Below are positions 9,701 to 16,750 of a DNA stretch of 64,000 nt, piece after piece. Positions within the stretch are counted from its first letter, which is position 1; the number at the start of each line of letters is the position of its first letter. The notes under the pieces were generated by a model. It did not search any database. It saw nothing but the letters and a program-made list of their open reading frames with translations, and was not told where the DNA came from. The position numbers and the translations under genes are program-made. Origin of the DNA: Butyrivibrio fibrisolvens (lineage in GTDB: Bacteria > Bacillota > Clostridia > Lachnospirales > Lachnospiraceae); the NCBI RefSeq assembly GCF_037113525.1, contig NZ_CP146963.1, positions 2,728,001 to 2,792,000 on the forward strand, given 5' to 3'.

Positions 9701-9786
9701 AACTTGCCACAGCCTGTAGTAAGAGAACACGCCATGACCATAGACATGGTTATTGACAATAACTTACGCATCCTTTTATTACCCAT
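6769..9786 (-). CDS. Very large acidic lipoprotein with RsiV-like (DUF3298) N-terminal region
   Basis: A 1005-residue lipoprotein. The signal peptide ends LTTGC (Cys26) and a Ser/Thr/Asp linker runs to about residue 80. Residues about 90-300 show the pattern of the RsiV-like family: a secretion-type beta segment, a SGKEIELSDIVADEDAFY stretch, and FTLDPQGVTFWFDSNVFSPM ending the unit, as in the paralogues at 459-1832 and 42481-44292. The following 700 residues are a long acidic beta-rich portion with repeated short units (for example YLTMDNDNAYLMEKED and ICTGAIEGFSPDGKHFTVY) that resembles a propeller-like repeat region. That fold is only inferred. GGTGAGG precedes the ATG. It is the first and longest of four tandem lipoprotein genes. 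Ligand and role are unknown. Confidence 0.7.
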   Translation of the reverse strand: MGNKRMRKLLSITMSMVMACSLTTGCGKLLTRGGGADSDDTSVSDSTTKDSEVNLSETNSIESKEVPKSDGTSDSSDNTPILLLHTDSDYAVNSKNNPAIHVNYNYLTLDKEYAQSHEALDKALESANEEILALESECFDQAKEDLSGSDDYTFDANYYTFFRRADGKYLSLINECCTFGTFDFDYYSFIAHSYYVESGKEIELSDIVADEDAFYTILSEKVKAVVDDDLYIYMGEYSNKDAEDFVKEIKDSLEDGTCSFTLDPQGVTFWFDSNVFSPMCASATVLFCEDADNTIFNEEFSKDIPDEWVMQMPTGDRTYFDANGDGEENSVIASVTYGFNTGGEYEYLYVSGFHLAYEEDSKSYSPEYEGSAGDYNFFLYHKGDKNLIIEDHDEFGYGEMSCYILEDGKIKDGDGINAGLAYSWDNAEDSEDIAPVFLPVNMNKVLVIEEVGGEEGESIACYLSVSEDGKLTLTEIDEDGDEDSEEADNKGGKSEDKEVDVAWAGEAVYYNDQILFRQYSSDAYRYNALWGELSNSDMQYIKGNLCTFDPNAPENGIKTICEDDGFGDMYLIDGQYIYSQKETGYSNNSSDMRRVYKTSLPDGEQEEICTGAIEGFSPDGKHFTVYNYTLDPYTHNFYIFKAGDVDVDHASYQTEKTTIYLTMDNDNAYLMEKEDDDKYIILQINNEGDIYRLAECDFSDMAEYGTVYPEYTKKGYVDNGKLHLQFDFYEGTGHFYYASAKVTVPICEDEGSFDDVLYEAEIEDFSADEDPQTLLPDKLEDIAYDYPEQESGSAIANVLQYYKVFDEGIFYTMAQCHREPLDDVGWRESYMLLNCTYYFLPAGAKEASSLFTLFEAPGSRGDLYQYEYYERQPTVYAYARFYADEDGHLVGAFYETVYTGGPETPTETSDVYYMGEFSDDFKFEHPKDDYTIEDFVVEDAKALEDLIRSEYSKEDIIIDDGVFDENGHLVYESDRVFTSDEYVYMCHICFDADGKINYIRPVIME

Positions 9787-10037
9787 ATAGTTTCCTCACC
9801 TTCAACCACAACAATGCATTTGAGAGAAAAAGTTTCCATTATTTAGTGTAAGTTATTGATAACTAATAATCAATATTTCGTTCATTGTTAGTCTGTTCAA
9901 ACAATCAGATTACTATACTTTTCTTGTTAATAGCATTCTTTTTATTATAAAAACAGACTTTTCACACACTTTAATGAGATAAGGGACAGTGATTTATTTA
10001 TGAGTTTATACTTTAAATTACATACTCAACTTTTAAT
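9787..10037. other. AT-rich spacer, no gene seen
   Basis: Very AT-rich stretch between the large lipoprotein gene and the galactanase terminator. It should contain the lipoprotein promoter, but no clear -35/-10 pair or conserved element was found. Confidence 0.4.
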
Positions 10038-10085
10038 AAAAATAGAAATACGGAGTTCAAAAATGAACCCTGTATTTCTATTTTT
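10038..10085. terminator. Bidirectional rho-independent terminator of the galactanase gene
   Basis: AAAAATAGAAATAC pairs with GTATTTCTATTTTT, continuing as GTTCA/TGAAC around an AAAA loop. The stem has A and T tracts on both sides. It lies 20 bases beyond the stop of the minus-strand GH53 gene. Confidence 0.8.
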
Positions 10086-10104
10086 GTACCCATATTTCTA
10101 TATT

Positions 10105-11514
10105 CTATTTTTCGCCATATCTCATATAATTAAATACATTTATAGATTCCAGCGGATGCCCTTCGAAGTCAAAGAATGCCTGGTTATCCCATGAACATCC
10201 ACCATAATAAACACCTGCATCTTCCGGATCATAGTCTGATGCGAAACTGCTGGCCCATCCGCTTCCATATTCTTCCCAAATAGATGAGTTATCAGCACTG
10301 GCAGGTCCAACAGGTATCCATGCTCCTTCCCAGTAGAAAACTCCTATTCCTCCAACATCACTTACATGCTGGCATATATCATGTATTATAGATGCCTGTC
10401 CCTGTGGCGTTGCAGGATATCCATTTACAAGATCACTTTCTGTCAGACTGTTACCTGAACCATCGCCATCTTCTGTTGTATAACAATAGGATGTTTCTGC
10501 AAGAAATACCTTTTTTCCATAACGCTCCTGAATAAGTTCAAGAACACGGCTCATATTATCCATTCCTCCATCCCAGAAAGGATAATAGCTCATTCCTATC
10601 ATATCGAAATCAAGTTGTGCATCAACAAGACTTTCAACAAGATCAAGGACATCACCTTTACTTGTAATTCTTGTATAGTGAACCACTATATCAATATCCC
10701 TGCCATACTCTTCAGATACTTCACGGATGGCCTTACTTCCGGATTTTAAGAGCTCTATTACATTATCCTGGTTATATTCTCCAGCCATTCCATAATTGAT
10801 CTCATTTCCAATCTGTATCATACCTACATCAACTCCCGCATCAAGGAGCTGAGTCAGGCTATCCTTGGTGTAATCATAAAGGGCCGACGCCTTTTCATCT
10901 ACACTCATTCCTTCCCATGCTTTTGGAGCATGCTGCCTTTTGGGATCAGCCCAAAAATCAGAATAGTGAAAATCGATCATAACTCTCATTCCATATTCAG
11001 TGGCTCTTGATCCAAGTTCTATTGCAGTAGGAAGATCATTATTGCCACCTCCGTATCCATTTCCATTCTCATCATAAGGATCATTCCATACACGAAGTCG
11101 GATATAGTTTATTCCTGAATCTGCAAAGGTCTTTAGGGGATCCTGCTCATTTCCATTAAAATCGTAATATTTTACACCGCTATTTTCTTCCACCAGAAGT
11201 GAAGAAGCGTCCATTCCGAAAATAAAATCATCAGAAAGTCCCTCTATTGCCGCCTTCCATGTTTCATCTTCAGTATCGCTACTTCCCGATACTTCAGTAT
11301 TTACTTCTGTCACATCAGTATTTTGGCTTTCTGTCACTTCTGCCTCCTCATTTTTACCTGCAATGTCAGCAACATTATTTCCATTACTATCCTGCGTAGA
11401 CGCCTGACCTGAATCTGTCTTAGCATCTGCCACAGTACCGCTTTTGCCGCATCCGCTTATAGCACTTATTCCCAGGATAGCTGCTATAAAAAGTGAACCT
11501 ACTCTTCTTTTCAT
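10105..11514 (-). CDS. GH53 endo-beta-1,4-galactanase, lipoprotein-anchored
   Basis: Cleaves beta-1,4-galactan side chains of pectin (arabinogalactan I). With the start at 11514 the protein has 469 residues: signal and lipobox AISGC (Cys22), Ser/Thr/Glu linker to about 85, then the GH53 barrel from FIFGMDASSLL (about 98). It has IRLRVWNDPYD, the proton-donor Glu238 in IQIGNEINYG, and the nucleophile Glu340 in VFLAETSY, as expected for clan GH-A. An in-frame TTG at 11631 would add 39 residues made of translated repeat DNA. The ATG at 11514 opens the signal peptide and is preceded by GAGG. The AraC-type regulator is divergent from it. Attachment as a lipoprotein suggests cell-surface digestion of galactan. 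Confidence 0.93.
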   Translation of the reverse strand: MKRRVGSLFIAAILGISAISGCGKSGTVADAKTDSGQASTQDSNGNNVADIAGKNEEAEVTESQNTDVTEVNTEVSGSSDTEDETWKAAIEGLSDDFIFGMDASSLLVEENSGVKYYDFNGNEQDPLKTFADSGINYIRLRVWNDPYDENGNGYGGGNNDLPTAIELGSRATEYGMRVMIDFHYSDFWADPKRQHAPKAWEGMSVDEKASALYDYTKDSLTQLLDAGVDVGMIQIGNEINYGMAGEYNQDNVIELLKSGSKAIREVSEEYGRDIDIVVHYTRITSKGDVLDLVESLVDAQLDFDMIGMSYYPFWDGGMDNMSRVLELIQERYGKKVFLAETSYCYTTEDGDGSGNSLTESDLVNGYPATPQGQASIIHDICQHVSDVGGIGVFYWEGAWIPVGPASADNSSIWEEYGSGWASSFASDYDPEDAGVYYGGCSWDNQAFFDFEGHPLESINVFNYMRYGEK

Positions 11515-11515
11515 G

Positions 11516-11553
11516 TTTAACCTCATGTCGCGAGTGAAACGAGTGACTAATGG
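11516..11553 (-). repeat. 38-bp repeat supplying the ribosome binding site of the GH53 gene
   Basis: TTTAACCTCATGTCGCGAGT and the following 18 bases recur at 61729-61766 with one mismatch, again immediately upstream of a start codon (polyphosphate kinase). On the minus strand both copies end ATGAGGTTAAA, providing a GAGG Shine-Dalgarno a few bases from the ATG. Confidence 0.8.
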
Positions 11554-11555
11554 TT

Positions 11556-11616
11556 GAAGTGGTGGAGCTCGCGACACCACTTTGTGAAGTTTGAAAATTT
11601 TATTTTCAAACTTCAC
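11556..11616. repeat. Two-hairpin repeat module, copy 2
   Basis: AAGTGGTG/CACCACTT and GTGAAGTTTGAAAAT/ATTTTCAAACTTCAC form two adjacent stems. The same arrangement is at 401-460. Here it lies in the leader of the GH53 message, next to the 38-bp module at 11516-11553, so the two modules form a composite of about 100 bp. Confidence 0.7.
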
Positions 11617-11645
11617 CTCCCTTAAACCCAATTAAATTCAGCAAA

Positions 11646-11680
11646 ACATATGGATTTTGATAAGACCTGAATCTATATGT
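11646..11680. promoter_or_regulatory. Inverted repeat, candidate AraC-type operator
   Basis: ACATATGGATT and AATCTATATGT are inverted copies (10 of 11 match) separated by 13 bases, inside the spacer between the divergent GH53 and AraC genes. The position suits a site for the adjacent regulator. This is inference from symmetry and location only. Confidence 0.4.
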
Positions 11681-11739
11681 TTCTTGATCTTTTACGTCAT
11701 TTTATCAATTGCATCTCACAAAAAACATAAACAAAGATG

Positions 11740-11745
11740 TATAAT
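11740..11745 (+). promoter_or_regulatory. Candidate -10 box (TATAAT) of the araC-type gene
   Basis: A consensus TATAAT lies 33 bases before the ATG at 11779. No good -35 is visible, which fits a regulated promoter. Its position inside a longer possible reading frame (ATG at 11737) supports the later start. Confidence 0.4.
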
Positions 11746-11778
11746 ATATGCACATTCTTACCGTTCGAGGTATTTAAA

Positions 11779-12633
11779 ATGTATATAAACTATGGAAATT
11801 ATCAGGAAGATATACAGGAAGGATATATAAACAAAAGCGTTCCGTTGTGGATCAACAGCTGCGGTACATATAAGCTCATTACCAAAAAGGGAATGCCTAC
11901 ATTCAGACCCAAAGGGCGACTTGACTACCAGCTCATATATATCCATTCCGGCTGCGGGCATTTTATTTTCGATGAAAGTTCACCTATTGTCGTGCCTGCA
12001 GGTAACATTGTGATATATCGTCCCAATGAAACTCAGAACTACATATATTATGGCGATGATGAGCCGCTTATTTACTGGATTCATTTCTCCGGAGCTGATC
12101 TTGAATATCTACTAAAAAAATATGGACTTAATCCTGACGATAGAACTTTATCCGTCGGTGTAAGTAGCGATTATATACGCCTCTTTAACAAGATCATATT
12201 GGAACTCCAGCTTAAAAGGCCTCATTATGACACGGATTCAGCACTTCTTTTTATGCAGATCATTATTTTAATGGGAAGAATACATGAAAAAAGGGAACTG
12301 AGCATACCTGCTACAGTTCGCCTTGAGATAGAACATGCTATGGATTATTTTCACGAACACTATCACGATCAGATTTGTATAGAACAGTATTTAAAAGACA
12401 ATAATCTTAGCAAGAATTCTTTCTTCCATAAGTTTAAAGTCTTCACTGGTGTTACACCGCTTCAATATGTTCTTGATATTAGACTTTCTACCGCCAAGAG
12501 ATTATTGGTAGAAACAGATTACACCATTAACGACATAGCAATGAGCGTTGGCTACGATAACGCCCTATACTTTAGCAGATTATTCCATAAACACATTGGA
12601 AAGTCTCCTCGTGAATTTAGAGCTGGCAGATAA
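11779..12633 (+). CDS. AraC-family regulator, probably of galactan use
   Basis: A 284-residue regulator. Residues about 20-150 form a cupin-like sensor domain (VPAGNIVIYRPNE, then LIYWIHFSGAD). The C-terminal 100 residues carry the two helix-turn-helix motifs of the AraC family: a first helix pair near EQYLKDNNLSKNSFFHKFK and a second with TINDIAMSVGYDNALYFSRL, ending in FHKHIGKSPREFR. The ATG at 11779 is chosen over the one at 11737 because GAGG lies 8 bases upstream and a TATAAT box overlaps the upstream codons. It is divergent from the GH53 galactanase gene, so activation of that gene in response to a galacto-oligosaccharide is likely but inferred. Confidence 0.88.
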   Translation: MYINYGNYQEDIQEGYINKSVPLWINSCGTYKLITKKGMPTFRPKGRLDYQLIYIHSGCGHFIFDESSPIVVPAGNIVIYRPNETQNYIYYGDDEPLIYWIHFSGADLEYLLKKYGLNPDDRTLSVGVSSDYIRLFNKIILELQLKRPHYDTDSALLFMQIIILMGRIHEKRELSIPATVRLEIEHAMDYFHEHYHDQICIEQYLKDNNLSKNSFFHKFKVFTGVTPLQYVLDIRLSTAKRLLVETDYTINDIAMSVGYDNALYFSRLFHKHIGKSPREFRAGR

Positions 12634-12675
12634 AATCTTAGCAATAGCAAATACAGGATATAGTTAGTACCTGTT

Positions 12676-12713
12676 TTGAAGTTCGAAGTTCTGTAAAGAA
12701 CTCCTTACTTCAA
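12676..12713. terminator. Hairpin between convergent araC-type gene and sfsA
   Basis: TTGAAGT pairs with ACTTCAA and, inside, AGTTCT with AGAACT. It overlaps the TGA stop of sfsA. No long U-tract is present, so termination strength is uncertain. Confidence 0.4.
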
Positions 12714-13372
12714 GGTACGGATGAAACTATTGAAAGGCTTCCCTTATCAACCTTACATTTCAGGAACCAGATCTCAACGCCTGCTTTTAAAGCCTTATTC
12801 CAGGCATCTCCAAATTCAGGCTGCATGGCGATGTTGGGTCTTACTTCGGATACGCCTTCCATCTGTATGACAAAAGAAAGTATGGCACGGTATCCTTCTT
12901 TCTTGGCCTTGATGAGTTCACCTATATGTTTTACGCCACGCTCTGTAGGCGCATCAGGGAAATATCCAATGCCACCCTCTTCTAAAGTGCATCCCTTCAC
13001 TTCCATAAGAAATTTCTCATCATCCTTTTCCATATAGAAGTCAATTCTGGAATCTCCATATCTGTATTCCGGTTTAACGAGGCTATAATCCTGCTTTTGA
13101 AGCCATTCTTTAACTACTGTATTAGGAGCCTGACTGTCGATATTAAATAAAACTCCGGTACTTTTTCGTACAGCAACAAGGTCGTATTTTGTTTTCCTTC
13201 CCGGTGTCCCCGGAGCAGTAAGCCACACTTCGCTCCCCGGAACAAGGAGTTCTTTACACCGGCCTGTGTTCTTTACGTGTACGATTTCTTTCCGGCCATC
13301 TATATTGACCTCAGCAATGAAGCGATTCGGCCTTTTAATAAATGTACCGCGGGTGATATTTGAATATTCCAT
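12710..13372 (-). CDS. sfsA: SfsA family protein (sugar fermentation stimulation)
   Basis: A 220-residue SfsA homologue. It begins MEYSNITRGTFIKRPNRF, the usual family start, with an OB-like N-terminal part that includes VHVKNTGRCKELLVPG. The C-terminal nuclease-like part follows with RIDFYM, FLMEVKGCTLEEGG and FPDAPTERGVKH. SfsA proteins bind DNA and have a restriction-endonuclease-like fold; their physiological role is poorly defined. The start at 13372 has AAGGAG nearby. A longer in-frame start at 13444 would add 24 residues that are only translated palindrome DNA, so it is rejected. It lies between two polysaccharide-degradation genes. Confidence 0.9.
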   Translation of the reverse strand: MEYSNITRGTFIKRPNRFIAEVNIDGRKEIVHVKNTGRCKELLVPGSEVWLTAPGTPGRKTKYDLVAVRKSTGVLFNIDSQAPNTVVKEWLQKQDYSLVKPEYRYGDSRIDFYMEKDDEKFLMEVKGCTLEEGGIGYFPDAPTERGVKHIGELIKAKKEGYRAILSFVIQMEGVSEVRPNIAMQPEFGDAWNKALKAGVEIWFLKCKVDKGSLSIVSSVP

Positions 13373-13403
13373 CCGAAAGCTCCTTAAAGTCTTAGTTATC
13401 GCG

Positions 13404-13622
13404 TATTCCTGAGAGTGATAGTTAGTAAATGATTTTCTTGCCATGAAAATATTATGTAATTCAAGGCATGATATCTGGAATTATATATCCCGGAATCCAA
13501 ACTCGCTTCGCTCAAACATGTGGATTCCTAACAGGATATATAATTCCATCTATCAAGCTCTTGAATTTAATAATATTTTCAAAGACAAGAAAATCATTTA
13601 CTAACTATCACTCTCAGGAATA
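13404..13622 (-). repeat. Giant palindromic element, copy 2 (opposite orientation)
   Basis: The outer arms 13404-13440 and 13586-13622 are perfect 37-base reverse complements. Their centre (AGAGTGATAGTTAGT) differs from the other copies, yet both arms have changed together. The internal motif pair and the GAGCGAAGCGAGT apex are present but on the minus strand, so this copy is inverted relative to the others. It separates sfsA from the GH31 gene, ending 46 bases before the GH31 stop. Confidence 0.85.
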
Positions 13623-13667
13623 TTCAAGTTGTTGAGCGCTTTTTATATGTTAAGTTCAGTTATTAAT

Positions 13668-16127
13668 TCAAATCATTTGTATTTCAAATCTTGTATCTTT
13701 ATCTCTAATCTCAGATCCATCAATAATAACTTTTTTAGATGTATCGATATACTCTATATTAGTGATGGTGTAGACTCCTTTTTCATAGTCGTAGCCATCA
13801 CCTTCATCTTCGTATAGGGCAAAGCTTCCATCTGCTCCGCCGAAGATCTTTAGAGTAATCTCATCTTCTTTTTGAACATGACCTTTAAAAGTTGTCATAG
13901 GGATTATTGCTCCAGCCTTTACAAATACAGGTATTACGTCAAGGGGTGCCTGAGTTTCTATCCACTGACCACCTTCATAGCTTTCTCCTGTATAGAAATC
14001 GCGCCATATATTGCCTTCGGGGAGGTATACTTTACGTATATTTATAGTATCATTTTGATCAGCTATTTTTATGCAGTTACAATCTTTGTCATGATCAAAT
14101 AACATAGGCTTTGTCACAGGGCATACCATCATGTCTTTGCCAAACATATATTGATCCATGATGTCCCAAGTGCGCTTATCTTCTGTAAACTCAAAGACAA
14201 GTGGTCTTATCACCACGCTATCATTATACCATACAGCGCCTGCAAGGCTGTAAATATAAGGCATAAGCTCATAGCGAAGGTGATTGGCCTTAACAAGGGC
14301 TTCGTAGAATGGCGCTGCATCGTTTTGGAACTGCCAGAGTTCACGTCTAAAATCTGTTCCATGGCCTCTGAATATTGGAAGAAATACTGCCCACTGATAC
14401 CATCTGGTAAAGAGCTCGCAATAAGCAGGGTCCTTTGGTCCAAGGTCATAATCTCCGTTCCAGTACCACTGAATACCATTTTTGACAAAAAAAGCTCCTA
14501 TATCAGTTGTCCAGTATGGAAGTCCGCTTGCGCTAAAATGAAGTCCTGCAGCGATCTGTCTTCTGAATGTATCCCAGCTTGCAGATATATCGCCTGACCA
14601 GAGAATCGTTCCATAGCGCTGCTGCCCAAGATAACCACTTCTTGTAAGATTAACAACTCTCTTTTCTCTTTCAAAAAGTTTTTCTGTTTCTACTTGATTC
14701 TCTTTTCCCGCATCATCTGTATCTGATTCGGCAAGATTCTTATAATATCCGCGCTGGCCTTCATATATTCCCATCGCATGATACAGGCCAAACGCATTGG
14801 TCTTTTCTGCCGGTATATGCATTGGAAGCTGATTCACATATTCATCGTATATCTTGGAAGTCTCAGGCTTAACCGTATAATTCCACTCTGGCGCGATCGG
14901 CTCTGAGTTATCGCACCACCAGGCATCTATTCCGTGGCAAAAAAGGCCGCTCTCAGCCTGTTTCCAGTAAATCTCCCTTGCTTTAGGGCTAAGGGCGTTA
15001 TAGATATTGATACCAGGAAGGAGCTCATTTTCTTTTTTGAACTCATTATAATTGTCAGTACCTTCATTGACGTTGGGCCATATAGATATCATGAAGTGCA
15101 CGTTCCTATCATGAAGCTCATCTGTCATAGCATCAGGATTTGGGAATCTTTCAGGGTCAAAAGTCTTCTGCCCCCACTGGCCATCCTTCCATGAGCACCA
15201 GTCAAGCACGATGCAGTCAAGTCCTATATTTCTGTCACGGTATTCTTTTGATATACTAAGGATCTCATCCTGCGTCTCATATCTTTCCTGAGACTGGATA
15301 TAGCCAAATGCCCATTTTGGAAGCATTACCGCTTTGCCAGTGATCTTCCTGTACTCACTGATGACGCCGTCCATCTTCCCATCTGATCCACCTAAAAAAA
15401 AGAAATCCATCTCGCTGTCAGCTTCAGTAAAGAAATATGAACCGTCTTCAGTATCATTGAAAATAGCCGGGCTATAGGTGTTAACAAGAAGTCCATAGCC
15501 TTTTGTGGATACAAACATAGGAACTACGATCTTTCGATTGCCCTGATTTAAAAAGATGCGCTTTCCTCTAAGACTGTGATAGCCTTCTTCATGCTGACCA
15601 AGGCCATAAAGAGCTTCGTCATCATCAAACACAAGATTCATGCGGGTACGATAGGCATCTCTTATCTTTATCTTTGAAGCCTGACGTATTATTTCTTTTC
15701 TTCCGTCTGCTGTATCTATGTATTCTTTTTGTATATTTTCTTCATTCATTGCATATACAGGGACTTTATCAAGCTCTTTACTTCTAGCGCTTTTCTCCTT
15801 TAAAAGAAGCTTCCCATTTTCATCATAATAGGTATATGCAGCTCCATCTTTTCTTATAACTACCTTGAGTTTTGGAAGTGAAACGATAACTTCCTCGTCT
15901 GATTCTTCATATGTCCAGTCCGAGAAAGGCTTTATCTCTACAATTCCAGGTTTACTATTTATAGACTCTTCTGATATTTCTGAATCCTGCGTGTAGATAA
16001 CTCTGATGCTCCTGTCATCTACGGGGATCAGTCTCTGGATACCTTGAGCGAAGTTTAGGGTAAGAAAATCTCCTTCTCTTTTTACATTAGCGACGTTAAG
16101 TTTTGGGTATGGTGTACAATCAAGCAT
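13668..16127 (-). CDS. GH31 alpha-glycosidase (alpha-xylosidase-like)
   Basis: An 819-residue cytoplasmic glycoside hydrolase without a signal peptide. An N-terminal beta-sandwich (1-250) contains DDDEALYGLGQHEEGYH. It is followed by the catalytic barrel: LPKWAFGYIQSQERY, then nucleophile Asp406 in DAWWCDNSEP and acid/base Asp513 in ILWSGDISASWDTF. C-terminal beta domains complete the fold (about 640-819). The WWxDxxEP nucleophile context and YIQSQERY loop resemble alpha-xylosidases acting on xyloglucan fragments more than starch alpha-glucosidases, but substrate is inferred. AAGGAG lies 10 bases before the ATG. It has its own spacer on both sides and is probably monocistronic. A GAGCGAAGCGAGT-type palindrome lies just past its stop. 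Confidence 0.88.
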   Translation of the reverse strand: MLDCTPYPKLNVANVKREGDFLTLNFAQGIQRLIPVDDRSIRVIYTQDSEISEESINSKPGIVEIKPFSDWTYEESDEEVIVSLPKLKVVIRKDGAAYTYYDENGKLLLKEKSARSKELDKVPVYAMNEENIQKEYIDTADGRKEIIRQASKIKIRDAYRTRMNLVFDDDEALYGLGQHEEGYHSLRGKRIFLNQGNRKIVVPMFVSTKGYGLLVNTYSPAIFNDTEDGSYFFTEADSEMDFFFLGGSDGKMDGVISEYRKITGKAVMLPKWAFGYIQSQERYETQDEILSISKEYRDRNIGLDCIVLDWCSWKDGQWGQKTFDPERFPNPDAMTDELHDRNVHFMISIWPNVNEGTDNYNEFKKENELLPGINIYNALSPKAREIYWKQAESGLFCHGIDAWWCDNSEPIAPEWNYTVKPETSKIYDEYVNQLPMHIPAEKTNAFGLYHAMGIYEGQRGYYKNLAESDTDDAGKENQVETEKLFEREKRVVNLTRSGYLGQQRYGTILWSGDISASWDTFRRQIAAGLHFSASGLPYWTTDIGAFFVKNGIQWYWNGDYDLGPKDPAYCELFTRWYQWAVFLPIFRGHGTDFRRELWQFQNDAAPFYEALVKANHLRYELMPYIYSLAGAVWYNDSVVIRPLVFEFTEDKRTWDIMDQYMFGKDMMVCPVTKPMLFDHDKDCNCIKIADQNDTINIRKVYLPEGNIWRDFYTGESYEGGQWIETQAPLDVIPVFVKAGAIIPMTTFKGHVQKEDEITLKIFGGADGSFALYEDEGDGYDYEKGVYTITNIEYIDTSKKVIIDGSEIRDKDTRFEIQMI

Positions 16128-16324
16128 GATAGTATTTCTCCTTACTAATCCATTTTATTTGTGATCTTTTATTGAAGTCTTGTAACTCAAATTCACGAAT
16201 TGGTTCAAATGCTCTTTATTATCTTATACTATCATCTAGATTTTGTTTTTTATTCTCATTTGTTGTGATAAAAGGAATAGATTTTTTTATTAACAGGTAT
16301 CTCCTATAAAAAGGCTATGCTATA

Positions 16325-16361
16325 AAAAAGCTCATACCACAAAATCTGGCATGAGCTTTTT
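16325..16361. terminator. Rho-independent terminator
   Basis: AAAAGCTCATxCCA pairs with TGGxATGAGCTTTT, with A and T tracts on both sides. It lies directly beyond the stop at 16363 of the minus-strand Rpn-family fragment. It could also act on the other strand. Confidence 0.8.
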
Positions 16362-16362
16362 A

Positions 16363-16725
16363 TCACATATATTTTTTCGCTTTTTCTTCGGTTAAATTAT
16401 ACTGCTTACATATTTTCTGAATAATCTCAGCCTCTGAAACTTTCATATCTTTAAGTATTTTAACTGTTCCAGATATTCCCTCTATTCTGCCCTCTTCTTT
16501 AAATAGTTCCATTACTTCAGCTTCATTATATTCGGTATCCAGCATTCCTTCTACCTCCTCAAGATTAACTATAAGAAACTCTTTTATCAGGAATTCATCG
16601 GGCATCGCTTTTACTGCTTTTCTGGTTGCATCCTTTATTTCATATCCGCCAGCCTGACTGATGCAAATTTCATTTATCAGCCATGAATCTCCTTTGATTA
16701 TAATTTTCATGTAGTACACTTGCAA
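16363..16725 (-). pseudogene. C-terminal remnant of an Rpn-family nuclease/transposase
   Basis: About 120 residues. The last 60 match the conserved C-terminal tail of Rpn (PD-(D/E)XK nuclease family transposase) proteins common in Lachnospiraceae: a TEYNEAEVMELFKEEGR helix, then EIIQKICKQYNLTEEKAKKYM. The N-terminal nuclease domain with its PD-(D/E)XK residues is missing. The first codons (TTG at 16725 or ATG at 16710) lack a good ribosome binding site. It is therefore most likely a truncated leftover rather than an active nuclease. A strong terminator still follows it. Confidence 0.6.
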
Positions 16726-16750
16726 TATATGCCGAAGAAATAGTTACCCT

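Noticed and set aside
10000..10194. Plus-strand frame over the GH53 terminator
   Set aside because: Overlaps the terminator hairpin and the 3' end of GH53; no ribosome binding site or homology.
11515..11631. Longer start (TTG) of the GH53 gene
   Set aside because: The added residues are translated repeat DNA. The signal peptide begins at 11514.
13373..13444. Longer start of sfsA
   Set aside because: The extra 24 codons include one arm of palindrome copy 2. The start at 13372 matches the family N-terminus and has AAGGAG.
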